Shown one piece after another: positions 8,901-16,508 of a stretch of DNA of 64,000 bases (its first letter is position 1; each line of letters begins with the position of its first letter). Position numbers and translations under genes: made by a program. The notes below the pieces were generated by a model. The model saw only the letters and a list, made by a program, of their open reading frames with translations, was not told the origin of the DNA and did not search any database. The DNA comes from DASRFA01 sp035651755. Lineage in GTDB: Bacteria > Desulfobacterota > Binatia > UBA12015. The stretch covers positions 1 through 64,000 of the forward strand of contig DASRFA010000014.1 of assembly GCA_035651755.1 (NCBI GenBank). Direction: 5' to 3'.

Positions 8901-10400
8901 CTGCTCGAGCGCGCGCGGGATGCCGAACGCGGCGGTCACGCGCGAGGCCGTCCCGTCGAGGAGGACGCCGCCGAAGCCGCGCAGCTTCTCGGCGACCGCC
9001 GCACGCCAGCGCGCGGCGGCTGTCCACGGCTCGTAGAGCGCGTCGCCCTCCCCCGGCGCCGGGAAGACGAGGTCGACGACGAGCGTCGCCGCCCGCTTCT
9101 GCTCCCATCGCGCGGCTGCCGCCGCCGGCGCGCGCACGACCGCGGCTCGATCCGGGGCGCGCGCGGGCGCGTCCGCGCGAAGCGGCCCGTGCGGCGGCGA
9201 GTCGATCTCGGGTAGCGTCGCCGCGCGACCCGCAGTCGCCGGGGCCAGCGCCAGGTCGTCGAGCGACGGCTTCTCGATCCCGAGGCGCCGCATCCGGTAG
9301 CGGAGCGCGTTTCGGCCGACGCCGAGAAGGCGTGCGGCGGCGACGACGTTCCCGCCCGAGCGCGCGAGCGCGACGCCGATGCGACGCCGCTCGTCGGCTT
9401 CCGCGGCCGGCGCGCTCTCCAGAGGCGAGCCGCCCGCCATCGACGCCTCCAGAGCGATCTCCGCGCGCGAGGGCACGCGGCCGAGCCCGCGATCCGGATC
9501 GGCGATCGACGCCGGCGCGGGCCCGCGCGCCGCTGGCAGCGGCGTCGACAGCGCTTCGAGCGCGGCCGCGTCGAGGTCGCCCTCGGGCCCGAGCAGCGTC
9601 GCGCGCTCGATCAGGTGCGACAGCTCGCGCACGTTCCCCGGCCACGGGTGCGCGCGGAGCCAGCGCTTCGCGTCCTCGCCGAGCCGTCGCGGCGCGAGGC
9701 CGTGGGCGCGTGCGAACTCGTGCAGGAGGTGCTGCGCCAGCACGACGGCGTCCTCCCCGCGCTCGCGCAGCGGCGGGATCCGGAGCACGAGGACGGCGAG
9801 GCGGTGGTAGAGGTCGGCGCGGAAGCCACCCTCGGCGACGAGCGTCTCGAGGTCGTGCTGCGTCGCCGCGATGAGCTTGACGTCGACGCGGCGCGTGCCG
9901 ACGGCACCGAGCCGGCGTACCGTCTTCTCCTCGATCGCCTTCAGGAGCTTCGCCTGGAGGGCGAGCGACAGCGAGTCGATCTCGTCGAGGAAGAGCGTCC
10001 CGGCCGAGGCAGCCTCGAACAGGCCCTGCTTGGCGCGGCGCGCGTCGGTGAAGGCGCCGGCTTCGAAGCCGAAGAGCTCCGCCTCCAGCATGGTGTCGGG
10101 GATCGCGGCGCAGTTGACGTCGATGAAGGCGTGGCGGGCGCGCGGGCCGCTCTCGTGCAGCGTGCGTGCGACGAGGCCCTTCCCCGTGCCGGTCTCGCCC
10201 TGCAGGAGGACGGTCGGGACGTGCGGGTTGCCGACCGCGTCGAACGACGCGAGCCGGCCCACCTGCTCGCGCAGGCCGATGATCGCGTTCGATGCGCCGA
10301 GGATCGCGTCGCGGGGCTGTGCCTGGTCCAACTCGCAGCACTCCGTGGAGCCGGGTCCAGCATAGAGCCATTTCTGGCCCAAGGGCCAGTCGTGGCCCAT
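5910..10400 (-). CDS. multidomain regulator: sigma54-activator AAA+, Fis-type HTH, cyclase-like domain, AAA_16 ATPase, TPR tail
   Basis: 1,496 residues from the ATG at 10400. Residues ~30-290 are a sigma54-interaction AAA+ domain: Walker A GETGTGKG (~68), a loop reading GAFTDA instead of GAFTGA (~115), Walker B TLFLDEID (~135), and arginine-finger region FRADLYHRL. A Fis-type HTH follows (~337-375, RRRIGVALARSGGNVVAAAR). Residues ~430-610 resemble a degenerate class III nucleotide cyclase lacking recognisable metal-binding aspartates. Then come a second ATPase (Walker A GEAGIGKS, ~654) and a long helical TPR-like tail. Enhancer-binding proteins usually end at the HTH; here it sits in the middle. 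It is likely a large signal-integrating transcription factor, with ligand and targets unknown. An upstream start at 10547 would run into the divergent promoter and adds only low-complexity residues. Confidence 0.82.
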   Translation of the reverse strand: MGHDWPLGQKWLYAGPGSTECCELDQAQPRDAILGASNAIIGLREQVGRLASFDAVGNPHVPTVLLQGETGTGKGLVARTLHESGPRARHAFIDVNCAAIPDTMLEAELFGFEAGAFTDARRAKQGLFEAASAGTLFLDEIDSLSLALQAKLLKAIEEKTVRRLGAVGTRRVDVKLIAATQHDLETLVAEGGFRADLYHRLAVLVLRIPPLRERGEDAVVLAQHLLHEFARAHGLAPRRLGEDAKRWLRAHPWPGNVRELSHLIERATLLGPEGDLDAAALEALSTPLPAARGPAPASIADPDRGLGRVPSRAEIALEASMAGGSPLESAPAAEADERRRIGVALARSGGNVVAAARLLGVGRNALRYRMRRLGIEKPSLDDLALAPATAGRAATLPEIDSPPHGPLRADAPARAPDRAAVVRAPAAAAARWEQKRAATLVVDLVFPAPGEGDALYEPWTAAARWRAAVAEKLRGFGGVLLDGTASRVTAAFGIPRALEQTAQRALQAALAVQVLARTAAQPRPDVRVAIHAGEVRFDGGASDEAPRVLPIGDAIAFAERLIGHAGAGEILVSPRVARQVRGACSLEARALRLGPRPEDEVAVYAATPRARAPQTSAEVAGGTAFVGRQRELALLEDALRSADAGHGQVVFLAGEAGIGKSRLLLEFRSRLRDRPHLWVEGRCASYGGTTPFFPVVDGLRRLFGIDDRDDEAAAGRKIELGVAAFGDDLAWTLPYVRQVLSLSAGADAATLAALDSASRRSETFRAMRALLVGAAQSQPVVLVVEDLHWIDHTSEDFLAFVASVVPTIRVLLVCSHRPGYAHPFGDRSYHHRLTVLPLDDGEMAAMTRSLLGTSDMPDELRALIAHKAEGNPFFVEEVMRSLLEDGSLEPDGEHVVLKRDLSEIRIPDTVQEVLTARIDHLADEARRAIQVASVIGREFALRLLERITDAGDEVRAQLEELRSVELIYEKALHPELAYMFKHALTHDVAYQSVVSERRRALHRTIGLAIEELYADRLEEHYETLAHHFARAEEWQRALTYHERAVAKAADRHATRAVVQHCREALAIADRLGEDAPRDVRERLEASLGLACFYLSDFSESGAAYERAARAAADPQMSGLYETFASQSYFWAHEYDHAWRIVDDVLREPAARPDGAVAMAYNLRGFGRAVLDADMRGAERDYATALETSRGRFGLVEAHVRFNQTLFAEWTGDYARAIALAEEVMKVGRELRLAHLVVWPYWFLGKARCCLGDYGGAIAQLEEGYQICDRIADRAWKSRLLNTLGWCLGEIGCHERAREVDERAAEVARQLGDPEIMANSEINLALDELAAGRTHEAERFLEPYEKALAEDPWMRWRYSLHVMNARASLALAAGDPAVALAAAEREAAGAVRHDAPKIEARALLSAGRALLEVERWDDADARLARALAVADRIAAPRLAWRAHALLARVRQARGDREAAERHVAAHRRLVDAAAASLRDAALRRRLYETADAETGLR
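10374..10389. promoter_or_regulatory. perfect inverted repeat at the 5' end of the large regulator gene
   Basis: CTGGCCC-AA-GGGCCAG: two 7-base arms with a 2-base spacer, lying 11-26 bases inside the coding start of the regulator (start 10400) and about 175 bases from the divergent methyltransferase gene. It could be an autoregulatory operator or a hairpin near the ribosome-binding region. GC-rich palindromes of this size also occur by chance in such DNA. Confidence 0.3.
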
Positions 10401-10561
10401 GGCTGCCGCGCCGGCCACCGGCTGGGGTCCGAAAAAGTCCCGGAACGTCGAGGGCGACCGGCGCGCCCCGCCTGGCATCCGCGTTGCGCTGCAGCTCGGC
10501 GCCGCCTCATCCGAGACCTGCGGCGGCGGAACGGGCAAGAGGGGCAAAGGGAGAAAAAAGG

Positions 10562-11617
10562 ATGGCGATCGACGAGGCCAAGGTTCAGGAGTTCGTGGGA
10601 AAGGCGATGGGGGACCTCGGGTCGGCCCTGACCGCGTCCCTGGTCGTGATCGGCGATCGGCTCGGCCTCTACCGGGCGATGGCGGGCGCCGGTCCGCTCA
10701 CGCCCGCCGAGCTCGCCGCGCGCACCGAGACCGTAGAGCGCTGCGTCCGCGAGTGGCTCTCGGCGCAGGCCGCCGCCGGCTACGTCGAGTACGACCCGGC
10801 GACGGGCAAGTACACGCTGCCCGACGAGCACGCGGTCGCGCTCGCCGACGACGACAGCCCGGCGTGCGTCCTCGGCGGCTTCCTCGGCATGACCGCCGCG
10901 ATGAAGGCCGAGCCCAAGGTGTCGCAGGCGTTCCGCCACGGGCACGGCGTCGGCTGGCACGAGCACGACGCGGAGCTCTTCATCGGCACCGAGCGCTTCT
11001 TCCGCCCCGGCTACAACGCGAACCTCGTGTCGTGCTGGATCCCGGCGCTCGATGGCGTCAAGGAGAAGCTCGCGCGCGGCGCCACGGTCGCCGACGTCGG
11101 CTGCGGTCACGGCGCGTCGACCATCATCATGGCGAAGGCGTTCCCGCGCTCGAGGTTCGTCGGATTCGACTACCACGGCGCGTCGATCGAGCGGGCGCGC
11201 GACCGTGCGGAGCGCGCGGGCGTCGCGGATCGCGTGCGCTTCGAAGTCGCAGCGGCGAAGGACTTCCCGGGCGAGTACGACCTGGTCACCTTCTTCGACT
11301 GCCTGCACGACATGGGCGATCCGGTGGGCGCCGCCACGCACGTCCGCTCGTCGCTCGCCGACGGCGGCACGTGGATGCTCGTCGAGCCGTTCGCGCACGA
11401 CGATGTACACGCCAACCTGAACCCCGTCGGCCGGGTCTTCTACTCGGTCTCGACGCTCGTGTGCACGCAGGCGTCGCTCGCCCAGGAGGTCGGCGCCGCG
11501 CTCGGTGCGCAGGCCGGTGAGAAGCGCCTCCGCGACGTCTGCAGGCAGGCCGGCTTCGGCCGCTTCCGCCGCGCGACCGAGACGCCGTTCAACCTCGTGT
11601 TCGAGGTCCGCGCTTAA
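10562..11617 (+). CDS. class I SAM-dependent methyltransferase with N-terminal winged-helix domain
   Basis: 351 residues. An N-terminal winged-helix/dimerisation domain (LYRAMAGAGPLTPAELAART, then CVREWLSAQAAAGYV) is followed by a Rossmann methyltransferase core with SAM-binding motif I VADVGCGHGAST (~177-188), FVGFDYHGASIERAR, and motif IV-like DLVTFFDCLHDMGDP. This matches Rv2258c-like methyltransferases, which probably act on small molecules; the substrate is unknown. The start ATG at 10562 has the purine-rich leader GGGAGAAAAAAGG. It is divergent from the large regulator gene and shares its intergenic region, so co-regulation is possible. No cofactor-site residue appears missing. Confidence 0.87.
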   Translation: MAIDEAKVQEFVGKAMGDLGSALTASLVVIGDRLGLYRAMAGAGPLTPAELAARTETVERCVREWLSAQAAAGYVEYDPATGKYTLPDEHAVALADDDSPACVLGGFLGMTAAMKAEPKVSQAFRHGHGVGWHEHDAELFIGTERFFRPGYNANLVSCWIPALDGVKEKLARGATVADVGCGHGASTIIMAKAFPRSRFVGFDYHGASIERARDRAERAGVADRVRFEVAAAKDFPGEYDLVTFFDCLHDMGDPVGAATHVRSSLADGGTWMLVEPFAHDDVHANLNPVGRVFYSVSTLVCTQASLAQEVGAALGAQAGEKRLRDVCRQAGFGRFRRATETPFNLVFEVRA

Positions 11618-11753
11618 CGACGCGCGACCCGACCCGCCGGGCTGCGGCGCCGCGTCCCCCCCGCCGTGCCGCAGCCCGCGCCCCTCCGAACCGTCCATGG
11701 GGACGTCGTGCGGAGCGCGCGGCCGCTCGCCGCGTTTCTGCTAGGCTGGCCCC

Positions 11754-12161
11754 ATGAAGCGCTCGATGATCGCGGTCGCCGTCCTTTTCCTGGCCGCATG
11801 CGCGGGAAACCGGTACGGCGCCGTCACGCCCGCTCCGCCGGGCCCGGTCGACCTCGTCCGCATGGCCTTCGGCGACTACTCGGGCCGCTGCCCCGCGACG
11901 TACCAGTATTGCAGCGGGTCCTCGGCGGCGATCTGCTGCCCGATCGCGGATCGCTGCGAGGAGGACTCGGGAGGCCTCCACTGCGTGCCGCGCGCGGCAG
12001 CGGGCGGAGCGTACGCGTGGGACACGACCGGTCAGCCGCCGCCGCCCGCGTGCGGTCCCGACGAGATGGCGTGCTCGTACGCGGGCCGGACGACGTGCTG
12101 CGCGAGCAACCTCCGCTGCTGCGCGAGCGACGGCGGACCGGCGTGCTGCGCGTCCTACTGA
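11754..12161 (+). CDS. small Cys-rich lipoprotein
   Basis: 135 residues. A short basic start and hydrophobic stretch end in a lipobox (LFLAACAGN, Cys ~16), so it should be lipidated and anchored to an outer-layer membrane. The mature part holds about a dozen further cysteines in spaced pairs (CPATYQYC, AAICCPIADRCEE, MACSYAGRTTCC, LRCCASDGGPACC), a pattern typical of disulfide-knotted extracellular domains. I recognise no family. No clear ribosome-binding site precedes the ATG. It stands alone between the methyltransferase and the next plus-strand gene. Confidence 0.75.
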   Translation: MKRSMIAVAVLFLAACAGNRYGAVTPAPPGPVDLVRMAFGDYSGRCPATYQYCSGSSAAICCPIADRCEEDSGGLHCVPRAAAGGAYAWDTTGQPPPPACGPDEMACSYAGRTTCCASNLRCCASDGGPACCASY

Positions 12162-12262
12162 CGTCCTGATGCGACCGGCGTAGCGGTCGCCGCGACGCGG
12201 CACGCGCCTCGGGGGCGTTGCTCGGGCCGACTCGTGGCCGCGGCTTTGCATCGAGTCCCACC

Positions 12263-12997
12263 ATGCGCCGCTGGTGGGCGTCCTCCGACGTCGAGAGCCG
12301 GGTCGTCGGGCTCGTGCTCGCGCTGGTCGGCATGGGTCTCGGCGTTCTCGCTGCATTTGCGGTGAGTGATTTTTTCATGGGTCCTCCAGATCTTGCCGAG
12401 CTTCGCCGCCGGCAGGTGAAGGAAGGCATCATCACCGCCGACCTCGCCGCGGACCGCGCGGCGGCCGACCGCGCGCAGCGCCCGGCCGCCGAGCCCGCGC
12501 CACCGGCCACCGCTCCGGCGCCCGCGCTGCCCGACGCGAATGCGCGTCGCGCCGAAGCACGCGTCAAGGTACCGCCACGCGATCCATCGCGCTCGGTGAG
12601 CGTCGCCGACTCGAAGCCGCGCGAGCGGCCGCGCCTCGCCGGGCGCTGGATCGTGACGAACACCGTCGACCGCGCCACCCTGCCCGACTTCCGCGGCCTC
12701 GAGCTCGGCTACCACCTGATCCTCGAGCAGGACGGCGCGCGCATCACGGGCGAGGGGCGAAAGTGGACGGAGAACGGCCGGCGCGTTCCCGGTCTCGGCC
12801 GAACGCCGATCCACGTCGTCGGCGAGGTGCGCGACGACGGCCGTCTCGTCCTCGACTTCACGGAGCTCGGCCGCCGCCGTGCGAGCCGCGGCCGGTTCGT
12901 GTGGACGATGACGGACGACGGGCAGCGGCTCGCCGGAAGCTTCGAGAGCGACGCGGCATCGAGCAGCGGCACGTCGGCTGCCCGGCGCGTCCCGTAG
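12263..12997 (+). CDS. single-pass membrane protein with C-terminal beta-rich domain, unknown function
   Basis: 244 residues from the ATG at 12263. One N-terminal transmembrane segment (VVGLVLALVGMGLGVLAAFA, residues ~12-33) is followed by a Pro/Ala-rich linker and a ~110-residue beta-rich domain (LAGRWIVTNTV, YHLILEQDGARITGEGRKW, GRFVWTMTDDGQRLAGSF). The repeated GxW/ITGEG-like strands resemble small lipocalin-like domains, but no family can be named. The linker suggests that the domain stands off the membrane, probably in the periplasm. A TTG at 12218 is a less likely start. Confidence 0.65.
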   Translation: MRRWWASSDVESRVVGLVLALVGMGLGVLAAFAVSDFFMGPPDLAELRRRQVKEGIITADLAADRAAADRAQRPAAEPAPPATAPAPALPDANARRAEARVKVPPRDPSRSVSVADSKPRERPRLAGRWIVTNTVDRATLPDFRGLELGYHLILEQDGARITGEGRKWTENGRRVPGLGRTPIHVVGEVRDDGRLVLDFTELGRRRASRGRFVWTMTDDGQRLAGSFESDAASSSGTSAARRVP

Positions 12998-13086
12998 CGA
13001 CCTCGCACCGCCGGTTGCGGCATGACGTCGCACGTAATTGCCGCGCGATCGGCGAACGACGAGTGTGTCGCCCGCAGGAGGACGAC

Positions 13087-13461
13087 ATGCGGGATCTCGG
13101 CGAGTTCATCGAGCGCTACGTCGGCGTCTGGAACGAGCCGGACGCAGCGCGCCGGCGGCAGAGCGTCGCGGCGCTCTGGACGGAAGACGCAGCGCACTTC
13201 ACGCGGACGATCGAGGCGCGCGGCCATCAGGAGATCGCGGCGCGCGTGACGCGCGCCCACGACGAGTTCGTCGCGAGCGGACGCTACCGCTTCCGCCCGC
13301 ACGCCGCGCCCGAGGAGCACCACGGCGGGGTCCGCTTCGCGTGGGAGATGGTGCCGGCGGACGGCGGGCCCGTCGCCGCCGTCGGGACGACGCTGATGCT
13401 GCTCGCGGCCGACGGCCGCATCCGGCTCGAGTACCAGTTCCCCGATCCGACGCCCGCGTGA
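13087..13461 (+). CDS. SnoaL-like / NTF2-fold protein
   Basis: 124 residues. The layout fits the SnoaL-like cone fold: an N-terminal helix FIERYVGVWNEPDA, a second helical stretch RRRQSVAALWTEDA, and later sheet strands HGGVRFAWEMVPADGGPVAA and GTTLMLLAADGRI. Such proteins act as isomerases, hydrolases or ligand binders; no function can be assigned from sequence. The start has a clear GGAGG leader at 13077-13081. It is followed after 13 bases by an XRE regulator gene, a pairing suggesting that the regulator and this protein share a substrate. Confidence 0.78.
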   Translation: MRDLGEFIERYVGVWNEPDAARRRQSVAALWTEDAAHFTRTIEARGHQEIAARVTRAHDEFVASGRYRFRPHAAPEEHHGGVRFAWEMVPADGGPVAAVGTTLMLLAADGRIRLEYQFPDPTPA

Positions 13462-13474
13462 TACCGCGGCGGGA

Positions 13475-14293
13475 ATGGCGACGGCGGCGAACGGGGCGGC
13501 GTGCCGGCCGTCCGCGGTCGGCACGCTCGTCAGGCGGTGGCGCGAGTCCCGCCGGCTGAGCCAGCTCGCCCTCGGCCTGGACGCCGACGTCTCGCCGCGC
13601 CACATCAGCTTCATCGAGACCGGCCGCGCACGACCGAGCCCGTCGGTGCTGCTCGCGCTCGCGACCGCGCTCGACGTGCCGCTCCGCGAGCAGAACGCCC
13701 TGCTGCAGGCCGCCGGCTACCCGCCCGTCTTCCCTGCCACGCCGCTCGACGACCCGGCCATGGCTCCGGTCCGCACAGCGATCGAGCTCTTGCTGCGGCA
13801 GCACGAGCCGCGGAGCGCCATCGCGTTCGATCGCCGCTGGGACCTCGTGATGGTGAACTCGGCATACTCGGAGCTCCTCGCGCTCACGTTCGACGAGCCG
13901 CCGGCGGACCTCGTTCCCTTTCGCCTGACGCGCGAGCCGCGCCCCAACTTCCTGCGCCTCGTGTTCGACCCGCGCGGCGTCCGCCGCACGATCGTCAATT
14001 GGGAAAGCGTGGCGCGCGCGCTCCTGAACGACGTCCACCGCGCCCTCGCGCGCTCGCACGACCCGGAGCTGCAGCGCCTGCTCGACGAGCTGATGTCGTA
14101 TCCCGGCGTCCCGAAGCAGTGGCGCGAGCCCGAGCTCGCGCCGCCTCCGGGCGCGACGCTCGCCTTCGAGATGAACCTCGGCGGCACGCTCGCGCGCTTC
14201 TTCAGCGCCGTGACGACCCTCGGGAAGCCCCAGGACGTGACGCTCGACGAGCTCTACATCGAGACGTTCTTCCCGGCGGACGCGCCCGCGTGA
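13475..14293 (+). CDS. XRE-family transcriptional regulator with MmyB-type ligand-binding domain
   Basis: 272 residues. The helix-turn-helix (RESRRLSQLALGLDADVSPR, then HISFIETGRARPSPSVLLAL; ~24-70) is followed by the MmyB-like PAS-fold domain (AFDRRWDLVMVNSAYSELLA) and C-terminal helical features (LLDELMSYPGVPKQW; VTLDELYIETFFPAD). Regulators of this family control neighbouring small-molecule or fatty-acid related genes. The gene is coupled by a GTGA overlap to the downstream phosphotransferase-like gene and lies just after the SnoaL-like gene. Confidence 0.9.
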   Translation: MATAANGAACRPSAVGTLVRRWRESRRLSQLALGLDADVSPRHISFIETGRARPSPSVLLALATALDVPLREQNALLQAAGYPPVFPATPLDDPAMAPVRTAIELLLRQHEPRSAIAFDRRWDLVMVNSAYSELLALTFDEPPADLVPFRLTREPRPNFLRLVFDPRGVRRTIVNWESVARALLNDVHRALARSHDPELQRLLDELMSYPGVPKQWREPELAPPPGATLAFEMNLGGTLARFFSAVTTLGKPQDVTLDELYIETFFPADAPA

Positions 14294-15333
14294 ACGCGGA
14301 CGGCGCACCGGCCGCCGGTGCCTCCGCCGTCGACGCGCTCGTCGACGTGCTGCGGTCGCGCGACGGCTGCGGAGCGCTCCGCCTCGCCGCGCCTGCGGAG
14401 CCGCTGAAGGGCGGGTTCTGGGCCGACATCATCGCGCTCCGCTTCGCCGACGCTCCGCCCGAGCTGAGCGGCGATCTCATCCTGCGGGTCATGCCGGCGC
14501 ACGAGCGCGCGTCGCGCGACGCCGTCGTCCAGCGTGCGGTCGGCGCCGCCGGCTTCCCCACGCCGCGCGTCGCAGCCGCGGGCGTCATCCCGTCTTCGGG
14601 CCGTCCGTTCATCTTGATGGAGAGGGCGCGCGGCGGGACGCTGCTCGCGGGGCTGGCGGTCCGCGACATCGCGATCGCGTTCCACCGCATGCCGCGCCTC
14701 CTCGCCGAGGCGACGACGGCCCTCCACCGGCTCGACCCCGAGTCGCTCGCACGCGCCCTCGGCGAGGCCGGCTGGCCGCGGGAGAGCGTCGGCACCGGGC
14801 AGGTGCTCGACGACATCGCGGCGTCGAGCGCCTCCGGCCTCGCCGGCTTCGGAGCGGCGCTCGCCCGACTCGTGCGCACGCGACCGAGCGAGGACCGCCT
14901 CGCGATCTGCCACGGCGACATGCAGCCCCTGAACCTGATCGTCGAGGGCGGCGCGCTGAGCGCGGTCATCGACTGGACGAACGCGCGCATCGCCGACCCG
15001 ACGTACGACGTCGCCTACACGGCGCAGCTCCTCGAGCAGGCCCCGATCGCGCTGCCGCGAGCGCTCCAGCCTCTCCGGCGCCGATTCGGCCGGCGGAGCG
15101 CGCGGCAGTTCCTCGCGGCCCACGAGGCGATCGCGCCGATCGATCGCGCGCGCCTGCCCTGGTACGACGCGCTGCACGCGCTCCGCCTCGTCTCGCGCGT
15201 GGCGGAGCGGCGCGCCACGCGCGATCCGCTTCCGCGCTCGCACCCGTGGGAGCTCGCGGTCGACGACGCGCTCGCGCGCGTCGCCCGCCAGACGGGCGCG
15301 GCGATCGCGCTGCCGCCATACCCGGGTGCCTGA
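14290..15333 (+). CDS. aminoglycoside phosphotransferase (APH)-family kinase-like protein
   Basis: 347 residues from a GTG that overlaps the upstream TGA. The APH/choline kinase fold is indicated by the catalytic loop ICHGDMQPLNLI (~200) and the metal-binding VIDWTNARIADPTYDVAY. The N-lobe is less conserved (LKGGFWADIIALRF). Related proteins phosphorylate small hydroxylated molecules and are frequent in fatty acyl-CoA and natural-product contexts. An antibiotic-resistance role should not be assumed. It ends 42 bases before the convergent prs gene. Confidence 0.85.
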   Translation: MNADGAPAAGASAVDALVDVLRSRDGCGALRLAAPAEPLKGGFWADIIALRFADAPPELSGDLILRVMPAHERASRDAVVQRAVGAAGFPTPRVAAAGVIPSSGRPFILMERARGGTLLAGLAVRDIAIAFHRMPRLLAEATTALHRLDPESLARALGEAGWPRESVGTGQVLDDIAASSASGLAGFGAALARLVRTRPSEDRLAICHGDMQPLNLIVEGGALSAVIDWTNARIADPTYDVAYTAQLLEQAPIALPRALQPLRRRFGRRSARQFLAAHEAIAPIDRARLPWYDALHALRLVSRVAERRATRDPLPRSHPWELAVDDALARVARQTGAAIALPPYPGA

Positions 15334-15375
15334 CGGGAAAGCGCGCCGGCGCTCGACTCGCTGCTCGGGCGACTC

Positions 15376-16320
15376 CTAGCGGAAGAGCCGGCTCACGCTC
15401 GAGCCGACGTGGATCGCCTGGATCGCCTCCGCGAAGAGCTTCGCGACCGACTGCACTCGGATCTTGTCGATCCGCTTCTGCGGCGGCAGCGGGATCGTGT
15501 CGGTGACGACGAGCTGGCGGAGCGGCGACTCTTCGATGCGCTCCACGGCGCGCCCCGACAGGACGGGATGCACGATGCACGCCTCTACGGCCGTGGCGCC
15601 CCGGTCGAGCACGAAGCGCGCGGCCTCGATCAGCGTGCCGCCGCTCGCGACCTCGTCGTCGACGATCAGGGCGACCTTGCCCGCGACGTCGCCGATCAGG
15701 TTCGTCGCGCGCGCCTGCTCGTCGTCGCCGTAGCGGCGCTTGTCGACGATCGCGATCGGCAGGTTCAGGCGGTTCGCGTAGTTGCCCACTTCCTTCGATT
15801 CGCCCACGTCGCCCGCCACCAGCACGTAGTCGGCGAGGTCGCGGCTCTGGCGCAGGTAGTCGCACAGGATCGGCGCGGCCTGGAGCTGGTCGGCCGGGAT
15901 GCGGAAGAACCCCTGCACCTGCGGCGAGTGCAGGTCCATCGTGACGACGCGGTGGGCGCCCGCGGCCTGGATCAGGTCGGCCATGAGCCGCGCCGTGATC
16001 GAGATGCGCGGGCGGTCCTTCTTGTCCGAGCGCGCGTACGGGAAGTACGGAACCACGGCCGTGATGCGGCCGGCCGAGGCGTGCTTCAGCGCGTCGATCG
16101 TCATCAGGAGCTCGATGATCCCGTCCGAGACGGGCGCGCACGAAGGCTGGATCACGAACACGTCCTGCTCGCGGACGTTCTCGTCGATCTGCACGAGCAT
16201 GTTCTCGTTGGAGAACCGGACCACGGTCGAGCGGCACAGCGCGATGCCGAGGTGGCTGCAGATGTCGCGCCCGAGCTGGGGGTGCGCGCTGCCGCTGATG
16301 ACCTTGATCTCGCCGATCAT
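15376..16320 (-). CDS. prs: ribose-phosphate pyrophosphokinase
   Basis: 314 residues, the usual length. Makes PRPP from ribose-5-phosphate and ATP for nucleotide, His and Trp synthesis; cytosolic. Visible motifs are GSAHPQLGRDICSHLG, FSNENMLVQIDENVREQDVF, the ATP/metal region MDLHSPQVQGFF, the flexible loop VDKRRYGDDEQARA, and a PRPP-loop equivalent IVDDEVASGGTLIEA. Classical bacterial Prs has an IID(T/M)xGT-type loop at the last position, so this is a divergent, variant-loop subgroup. The start ATG at 16320 follows GGAGTCCCCG. It is transcribed away from the large secreted-protein gene. Confidence 0.92.
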   Translation of the reverse strand: MIGEIKVISGSAHPQLGRDICSHLGIALCRSTVVRFSNENMLVQIDENVREQDVFVIQPSCAPVSDGIIELLMTIDALKHASAGRITAVVPYFPYARSDKKDRPRISITARLMADLIQAAGAHRVVTMDLHSPQVQGFFRIPADQLQAAPILCDYLRQSRDLADYVLVAGDVGESKEVGNYANRLNLPIAIVDKRRYGDDEQARATNLIGDVAGKVALIVDDEVASGGTLIEAARFVLDRGATAVEACIVHPVLSGRAVERIEESPLRQLVVTDTIPLPPQKRIDKIRVQSVAKLFAEAIQAIHVGSSVSRLFR

Positions 16321-16508
16321 CGGGGACTCCGTCCAGAGCAGATGAGTCGATCACGGTGCTGCGCCGCCGACGGGTTGTGAGAAAGCCAAACGGACATGTG
16401 AGGCGGTTGGACTCTTGAGCAACAGAGGGCTTTCCGCAAACAATCGGAACCGACCACTCAAGTGACACGTCGTCCGCTGTCGACGACGCTTCAACTCCAG
16501 GGGTATTT

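Noticed and set aside
5817..9215. Plus-strand frame of ~1,130 codons over the large regulator
   Set aside because: Same antisense effect; only the minus strand shows Walker and TPR features.
14290..15333. Antibiotic (aminoglycoside) resistance gene
   Set aside because: Only fold-level similarity to APH enzymes; the regulator/SnoaL-like context suggests a metabolic substrate.
16380..16508. Riboswitch in the leader of the giant secreted-protein gene
   Set aside because: Some stems are possible (AAAGCC/GGCTTT, CTCT/AGAG), but no known riboswitch core could be matched.
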